NCBI GenBank assembly: GCA_947468985.1
Contig: CANINJ010000045.1
Coordinates: 1-10,834, forward strand
Reading direction: 5' to 3'
Length of the DNA stretch: 10,834 nucleotides
From: Bacteroidota bacterium
Lineage (GTDB): Bacteria > Bacteroidota > Bacteroidia > Flavobacteriales > Flavobacteriaceae
The notes beneath the pieces are model-generated. The model was not told the origin of the DNA and ran no database searches. It was given only the letters and a program-made list of their open reading frames with translations. Position 1 is the stretch's first letter. Each line of letters starts with the position of its first letter. This document shows positions 7,426 through 10,834 of this stretch, piece by piece. The position numbers and the translations under genes were made by a program.

Positions 7426-7433
7426 CAAAATTA
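7426..7433 (-). promoter_or_regulatory. -7 promoter element TAATTTTG for DUF4271-hemD
   Basis: The minus strand reads TAATTTTG, a perfect match to the Bacteroidota -7 consensus TAnnTTTG, followed by CACCGAT and the DUF4271 ATG. The -33 side is weak (AATG 19 nt upstream). With the usual few bases between element and start site, the 5' leader would be only about 0-4 nt, giving a nearly leaderless mRNA. Confidence 0.55.
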
Positions 7434-7470
7434 CTAAATTTTTCAACGGTTTCATTTATTATACAATTAT

Positions 7471-7503
7471 TATGAATCATAAAACATAAAAAGTTTATTT
7501 TTG
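7471..7503 (+). promoter_or_regulatory. Promoter for the polyprenol-P-mannose synthase operon (TATTTTTG at 7496-7503)
   Basis: TATTTTTG at 7496-7503 matches the Bacteroidota -7 consensus TAnnTTTG perfectly. A weak -33 candidate, TATG at 7471-7474, sits 21 nt upstream, within the usual spacing. The leader to the ATG at 7526 would be about 15-20 nt and is A/T-rich with no Shine-Dalgarno sequence. It points away from the DUF4271 promoter in the same 107-nt intergenic region. Confidence 0.6.
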
Positions 7504-7525
7504 CATAGAAATTCACACAATAATT

Positions 7526-8251
7526 ATGAATAATAGCATTGTTATAATCCCTACCTATAACGAAATTGAAAACATTGAAAGCATCGTTAGAGCAGTATTT
7601 TCATTGCATAAGCCATTTCACATTCTTGTTGTTGATGATAATTCTCCAGACAAAACGGCCGATAAAGTAATTGAACTTCAAAAGGAATTTGGCAGTCAAT
7701 TATTTTTAGAAAAAAGAGAAAAGAAAGCGGGATTAGGGACTGCGTATGTGTTTGGTTTCAAATGGGCTTTAGCAAAAGAGTATGATTATATATTTGAAAT
7801 GGACGCCGATTTTTCTCATAATCCAGCCGATTTAGAAAAATTATATGAAGCTTGTCATTTTGGTGGCGGCGATATTGCAATTGGTTCAAGATATGTAACT
7901 GGCGTAAATGTTGTGAACTGGCCATTAAGTCGGGTTTTGATGTCGTATTTTGCATCGTATTATGTGAAGAAAATCACAGGAATGAAAATTCACGATGCCA
8001 CCGCTGGATTTATGTGTTATAAAAGAAAGGTGTTGGAAACTATAAATTTGGATAAAATTAAATTTATTGGGTATGCTTTTCAAATTGAAATGAAATATAG
8101 AGCCTATTGCAAAAAATTCAAAATTGTAGAAGTTCCAATTATTTTTACAGACCGAACTAAAGGCGAATCAAAAATGAGTAATTCTATCATTAAAGAGGCC
8201 GTTTTTGGAGTAATATCACTTAGAATAAGTAAGTTTTTTAATAGATTATAA
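7526..8251 (+). CDS. Polyprenol monophosphomannose synthase (DPM1-like GT2)
   Basis: A 241-residue family-2 glycosyltransferase with the dolichol-phosphate-mannose synthase pattern. It has IVIIPTYNEIENI (5-17), ILVVDDNSPDKT (33-44), the metal-binding MDADFSHNP (92-100) and GSRYVTG (120-126) followed by NWPLSR. HDATAGFMCYKRKVL (156-170) and the C-terminal PIIFTDRTKGESKM (204-217) complete the family signature. It transfers mannose from GDP-mannose to a polyprenyl phosphate at the cytoplasmic face of the membrane; the lipid-linked sugar then serves as donor outside the cytoplasm. There is no C-terminal membrane domain, so it is of the short DPM1 type. It is first in an operon with pyrC (12 nt gap). 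Glucose or another sugar as donor is possible, but the motif set favours mannose. Confidence 0.9.
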   Translation: MNNSIVIIPTYNEIENIESIVRAVFSLHKPFHILVVDDNSPDKTADKVIELQKEFGSQLFLEKREKKAGLGTAYVFGFKWALAKEYDYIFEMDADFSHNPADLEKLYEACHFGGGDIAIGSRYVTGVNVVNWPLSRVLMSYFASYYVKKITGMKIHDATAGFMCYKRKVLETINLDKIKFIGYAFQIEMKYRAYCKKFKIVEVPIIFTDRTKGESKMSNSIIKEAVFGVISLRISKFFNRL

Positions 8252-8263
8252 TCAAGAGAACAG

Positions 8264-9604
8264 ATGAATAGGATTTTAATCAAAAACGCAAAAATTGTAA
8301 ATGAAGGAACAATTTTTGTCGGCGACGTATTAATAGAAAACGAATTTATTGTTGAAATTGCGGAAAGTATAAGTGCAAAATCTTCTGATTGTAAAATAAT
8401 TGATGCTGAAGGAAATTACTTAATTCCTGGCGCAATTGACGATCAAGTGCATTTCAGAGAACCTGGACTGACTCATAAAGGCGACATCGAATCGGAATCT
8501 CGGGCAGCTGTTGCGGGCGGAATAACTTCCTACATAGAGCAACCCAATACGGTTCCAAATGCCGTAACTCAAGAAATTTTAGAAGAAAAATATAAAATTG
8601 CAGCAGAAAAATCTTTTGCCAATTATTCTTTTATGATGGGTGCTACCAATGATAATTTGGCAGAAGTTTTAAAAACAAATCCCAAAAATGTTGCTGGAAT
8701 TAAAATATTTTTAGGTTCGTCAACGGGGAATATGCTGGTTGATAACGAGGCAGTTTTAGAAAAAATATTTTCGAGTACGTCAATGTTAATTGCGGTGCAT
8801 TGCGAAGATGAAACTACCATTAAAAACAATTTAGAAAAATACAAAGCAGAATATGGCGAGGACATTCCTATAAAATTTCATCACTTGATTCGAAGTGAGG
8901 AAGCCTGTTATATTTCTTCTTCAAAAGCAGTTGCTTTAGCCAAAAAAACAGGAGCAAGATTGCATATTTTCCATCTTTCAACGGCTAAAGAAATGGATTT
9001 ATTTACGAATAAAATCCCGTTGGAACAGAAGAAAATCACTGCTGAGGTTTGCATTCATCATTTGTGGTTTACCAATGAAGATTACGATACGAAAGGGAAT
9101 TTCATAAAATGGAATCCCGCCGTGAAAACAGAAAATGACAGAAAAGTGCTTTGGGAAGCGTTGCTTGACGACCGAATTGATGTCATTGCAACCGATCACG
9201 CGCCGCATACTTTAGAAGAAAAACAACAAACCTATTTGAAAGCGCCTTCTGGCGGACCCTTAGTGCAACACGCAGTCGTAGCAATGTTTGAAGCTCATTT
9301 GCAAGGAAAAATTTCGGTTGAAAAAATCGTTGAGAAAATGGCTCATAATCCTGCGAAAATCTTCAAAATTGAAAAACGAGGATTTATAAAAGTAGGATAT
9401 TATGCCGATTTGGCAATTGTAAATTCTGGATTGCCTTGGAGCGTGAAAAAAGACAATATTTTTGCAAAATGTGGATGGTCACCATTTGAAGATTTTACCT
9501 TTAGATCAAGAATAACCCATACATTTGTAAACGGACAATTGGTTTATCAAAACTTTATTGTGAAAGATATTCGTTGTGGAAAAAGATTATTGTTTGACCG
9601 TTAA
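8264..9604 (+). CDS. pyrC: Dihydroorotase (class I), with Gln replacing the first metal-ligand His
   Basis: A 446-residue amidohydrolase of normal length for class I dihydroorotase, which interconverts N-carbamoyl-L-aspartate and dihydroorotate in pyrimidine synthesis. It has IPGAIDDQVHFREPG (54-68), AAVAGGITSYIEQPNT (81-96), GIKIFLGSSTGNM (145-157, Lys147 in the lysine-ligand position), AVHCED (177-182), LHIFHLST (233-240) and DVIATDHAPHT (306-316, Asp311 the catalytic/metal Asp). The HxH motif that normally follows beta-strand 1 reads Q61-V-H63, so one metal-binding His is absent; I recall this variant in other Bacteroidota dihydroorotases. The remaining histidines and the REPG substrate-binding motif are intact, so activity is likely. 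It lies between the mannosyltransferase (12 nt upstream) and a lipoprotein gene (19 nt downstream). Confidence 0.92.
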   Translation: MNRILIKNAKIVNEGTIFVGDVLIENEFIVEIAESISAKSSDCKIIDAEGNYLIPGAIDDQVHFREPGLTHKGDIESESRAAVAGGITSYIEQPNTVPNAVTQEILEEKYKIAAEKSFANYSFMMGATNDNLAEVLKTNPKNVAGIKIFLGSSTGNMLVDNEAVLEKIFSSTSMLIAVHCEDETTIKNNLEKYKAEYGEDIPIKFHHLIRSEEACYISSSKAVALAKKTGARLHIFHLSTAKEMDLFTNKIPLEQKKITAEVCIHHLWFTNEDYDTKGNFIKWNPAVKTENDRKVLWEALLDDRIDVIATDHAPHTLEEKQQTYLKAPSGGPLVQHAVVAMFEAHLQGKISVEKIVEKMAHNPAKIFKIEKRGFIKVGYYADLAIVNSGLPWSVKKDNIFAKCGWSPFEDFTFRSRITHTFVNGQLVYQNFIVKDIRCGKRLLFDR

Positions 9605-9623
9605 ATAGTTATATATTTCAATT

Positions 9624-10001
9624 ATGAAAAAATTAGCCACTTTATTTTTACTTTTTGCAATTCTAATAAGTTGTCAAAAACCTGCTGTTTCAAAACCTGA
9701 TAATTTGATAGATGAAGAGGTTATGGTTGATATTATTTATGATATTTCCGTTTTAGAAGCTATGAAATCTCAAAAAGCGGTTATTTTGGAAGCAAATAAA
9801 ATTAATCCAAATACGTACATTTATAAAAAGTATAAAATTGACAGTCTTCAGTTTGCCAATAGCGATAAATTCTATGCTTCAGACATAAAAAAATACAAAG
9901 AGATTTTTGACAAAGTCAACAAAAGAATGGAAGAAAAAATTGAGGGTTTTGAAAAAGATAAAACTTCAAAACGAGCGCCAGACGAACTTAAGTTGAAATA
10001 G
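9624..10001 (+). CDS. DUF4296 lipoprotein of unknown function
   Basis: A 125-residue protein with a clear lipoprotein signal: a KK pair, a hydrophobic stretch, and a lipobox LISC with Cys17 as the lipidation site. The mature part is helical and charged. It includes DEEVMVDIIYDISVLEA (30-46), typical of the DUF4296 family, then YKKYKIDSLQFANSDKFYASD (67-87) and a lysine-rich tail. The protein is probably anchored in the inner or outer membrane facing the periplasm. It is 19 nt downstream of pyrC and so likely on the same transcript. Its last 14 nt overlap the 3' end of the convergent epimerase gene. I recall similar small lipoproteins beside pyrC in flavobacteria, but the function is unknown. 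Confidence 0.82.
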   Translation: MKKLATLFLLFAILISCQKPAVSKPDNLIDEEVMVDIIYDISVLEAMKSQKAVILEANKINPNTYIYKKYKIDSLQFANSDKFYASDIKKYKEIFDKVNKRMEEKIEGFEKDKTSKRAPDELKLK

Positions 10002-10834
10002 TTTTTTCTAATTTTGATTGCAAAGCCACAATTTCGTTGATGTATTCTTTGGTATTCCTAAATTGAAATCCAAAAATACTTTTCACTTTTTCATTAGAAT
10101 ACAAACTGGTGGAATGACTTGAACGCGCCGAATCTTTTGAAATTTTTCTTTTTTGATTAAACAGTTCTGAAGTAATCCAATTCAATCGCCAAGCAATTTC
10201 TGTAATCCATTTTGATGCATAAAATTTGGGTTTTTTAACCTTCAATGCTTCTGCAATGGCGTTCAAAACGGTTTCATAGGAATAGTTGTCTTGAATAATT
10301 ACAAAGCGTTGCCCGTTATTATTTTCATCAACTTCCATTTTATTCATTGCCAAAATCAATAAAGCTACAACATCTGAAACGGCTACAAACCCAGTAAATC
10401 CTTTGGTATAAAACGGCAACCCATTGGCAACAGCCGAAAAAAGTGCGCCACTTCCTTTGTTCCAAAAACCAGGCCCAAGAATAATTCCAGGATTTAAAAC
10501 GGCAACTTTCAAGCCTTCTTGTTGCCCACGCCAAATTTCCATTTCGGCACCATATTTTGAAATTGCGTAATCGCTGTGTGGCTTTTCAGGATTCCAATCG
10601 GTTGCTTCGGAAATCCTAATTTCGTGTTCTTTCAAATCGCCCAAAGCGGCAATCGAACTTACAAAACATAGTTTTTTGACGCCATTTGCAATGGAAAAAT
10701 TTACAATATTTGCTGTTCCTTCAATGTTGGTTTTTCGGAGAAGTGCTTCGTCCTTTGGGTCAAATGAAATCAAAGCAGCGCAATGATATACCGAATCGAC
10801 ATTTGCGAAAGCGATTTCTAAAGAAGGAATATCG
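9988..10834 (-). CDS. NAD-dependent epimerase / extended short-chain dehydrogenase, N-terminus outside window
   Basis: The frame is open to the right edge, giving 281 visible residues without a start; the TTG at 10773 is internal, because upstream residues (DSVYHCAALISF) continue a conserved SDR motif. Features of the extended SDR fold follow: NIEGTANIV (visible residues 36-44), CFVSSIAALG with the catalytic Ser (about 59-60), and SDYAISKYGAE, the YxxxK site with Tyr89 and Lys93. VLNPGIILGPG (112-122), the nucleotide-sugar-epimerase-type block, comes next. The N-terminal Rossmann glycine motif lies beyond 10834. Such proteins oxidise, reduce or epimerise sugar nucleotides or other small alcohols with NAD(P); the substrate cannot be read from the sequence. 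The C-terminus (KWITEIAWRLNWI) resembles dihydroflavonol-reductase/3-beta-HSD-like members more than UDP-glucose epimerase. Confidence 0.87.
   Translation of the reverse strand, partial: DIPSLEIAFANVDSVYHCAALISFDPKDEALLRKTNIEGTANIVNFSIANGVKKLCFVSSIAALGDLKEHEIRISEATDWNPEKPHSDYAISKYGAEMEIWRGQQEGLKVAVLNPGIILGPGFWNKGSGALFSAVANGLPFYTKGFTGFVAVSDVVALLILAMNKMEVDENNNGQRFVIIQDNYSYETVLNAIAEALKVKKPKFYASKWITEIAWRLNWITSELFNQKRKISKDSARSSHSTSLYSNEKVKSIFGFQFRNTKEYINEIVALQSKLEKTIST

Noticed and set aside
9985..9994. Perfect palindrome AACTTAAGTT near the convergent gene ends, followed by a T-run at 10002-10007
   Set aside because: A palindrome with no loop and only A/T-rich pairs cannot form a stable terminator hairpin; part of it is simply codons for the lysine-rich tail.
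10771..10773. TTG as a start codon for the epimerase gene
   Set aside because: Upstream codons up to the window edge continue a conserved SDR motif (DSVYHCAALISF), so the gene starts beyond 10834.

Overview
The window looks like a chromosomal segment from a Bacteroidota bacterium, most likely a Flavobacterium or close relative. Supporting signs are the AT-rich composition, the lack of clear Shine-Dalgarno sequences, promoter elements of the TAnnTTTG type, and the protein families present (DUF4271, DUF4296, a Bacteroidota-style dihydroorotase). It reads as core housekeeping and envelope sequence. I see no insertion sequence, phage gene, CRISPR array, tRNA or rRNA.

Left block (1-5728, all +). 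The 3' end of panD (aspartate 1-decarboxylase, pantothenate pathway) is followed 2 nt later by a polytopic membrane protein of the LPG-synthase TM/UPF0104 family that begins with TTG. After a 60-nt gap comes an exported esterase-D-like alpha/beta-hydrolase whose nucleophile-elbow serine is an aspartate. Next, 1 nt and 4 nt apart, are radA (DNA repair ATPase) and a 650-residue membrane-anchored protein that joins an AsmA-like region to a peptidoglycan glycosyltransferase (GT51) domain. The tight spacing suggests one or two transcripts.

Convergent junction (5729-5973). This 245-nt gap holds a GC-rich block with two diverged copies of a unit of about 25 nt, several competing small hairpins, and a good intrinsic terminator for the gene pair on the minus strand.

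Minus-strand pair (5974-7418). A DUF4271 membrane protein and a divergent uroporphyrinogen-III synthase (HemD-like) form a two-gene unit transcribed leftward. They share a 107-nt divergent promoter region with the next block. Each side has a perfect TAnnTTTG element, and the minus-strand one lies so close to the ATG that the mRNA may be almost leaderless.

Right block (7526-10001, +). A polyprenol-phosphate mannose synthase, a class I dihydroorotase (pyrimidine synthesis) with Gln in place of the first His of the HxH metal motif, and a small DUF4296 lipoprotein are spaced 12 and 19 nt apart and are probably co-transcribed. The lipoprotein gene overlaps by 14 nt, tail to tail, an NAD-dependent epimerase/extended-SDR gene that runs off the right edge.

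The points most worth following are the Ser-to-Asp change in the esterase-like protein, the AsmA-GT51 fusion, the Gln in the dihydroorotase metal site, and the repeat block at the convergent junction. No clearly novel multi-gene system is evident.
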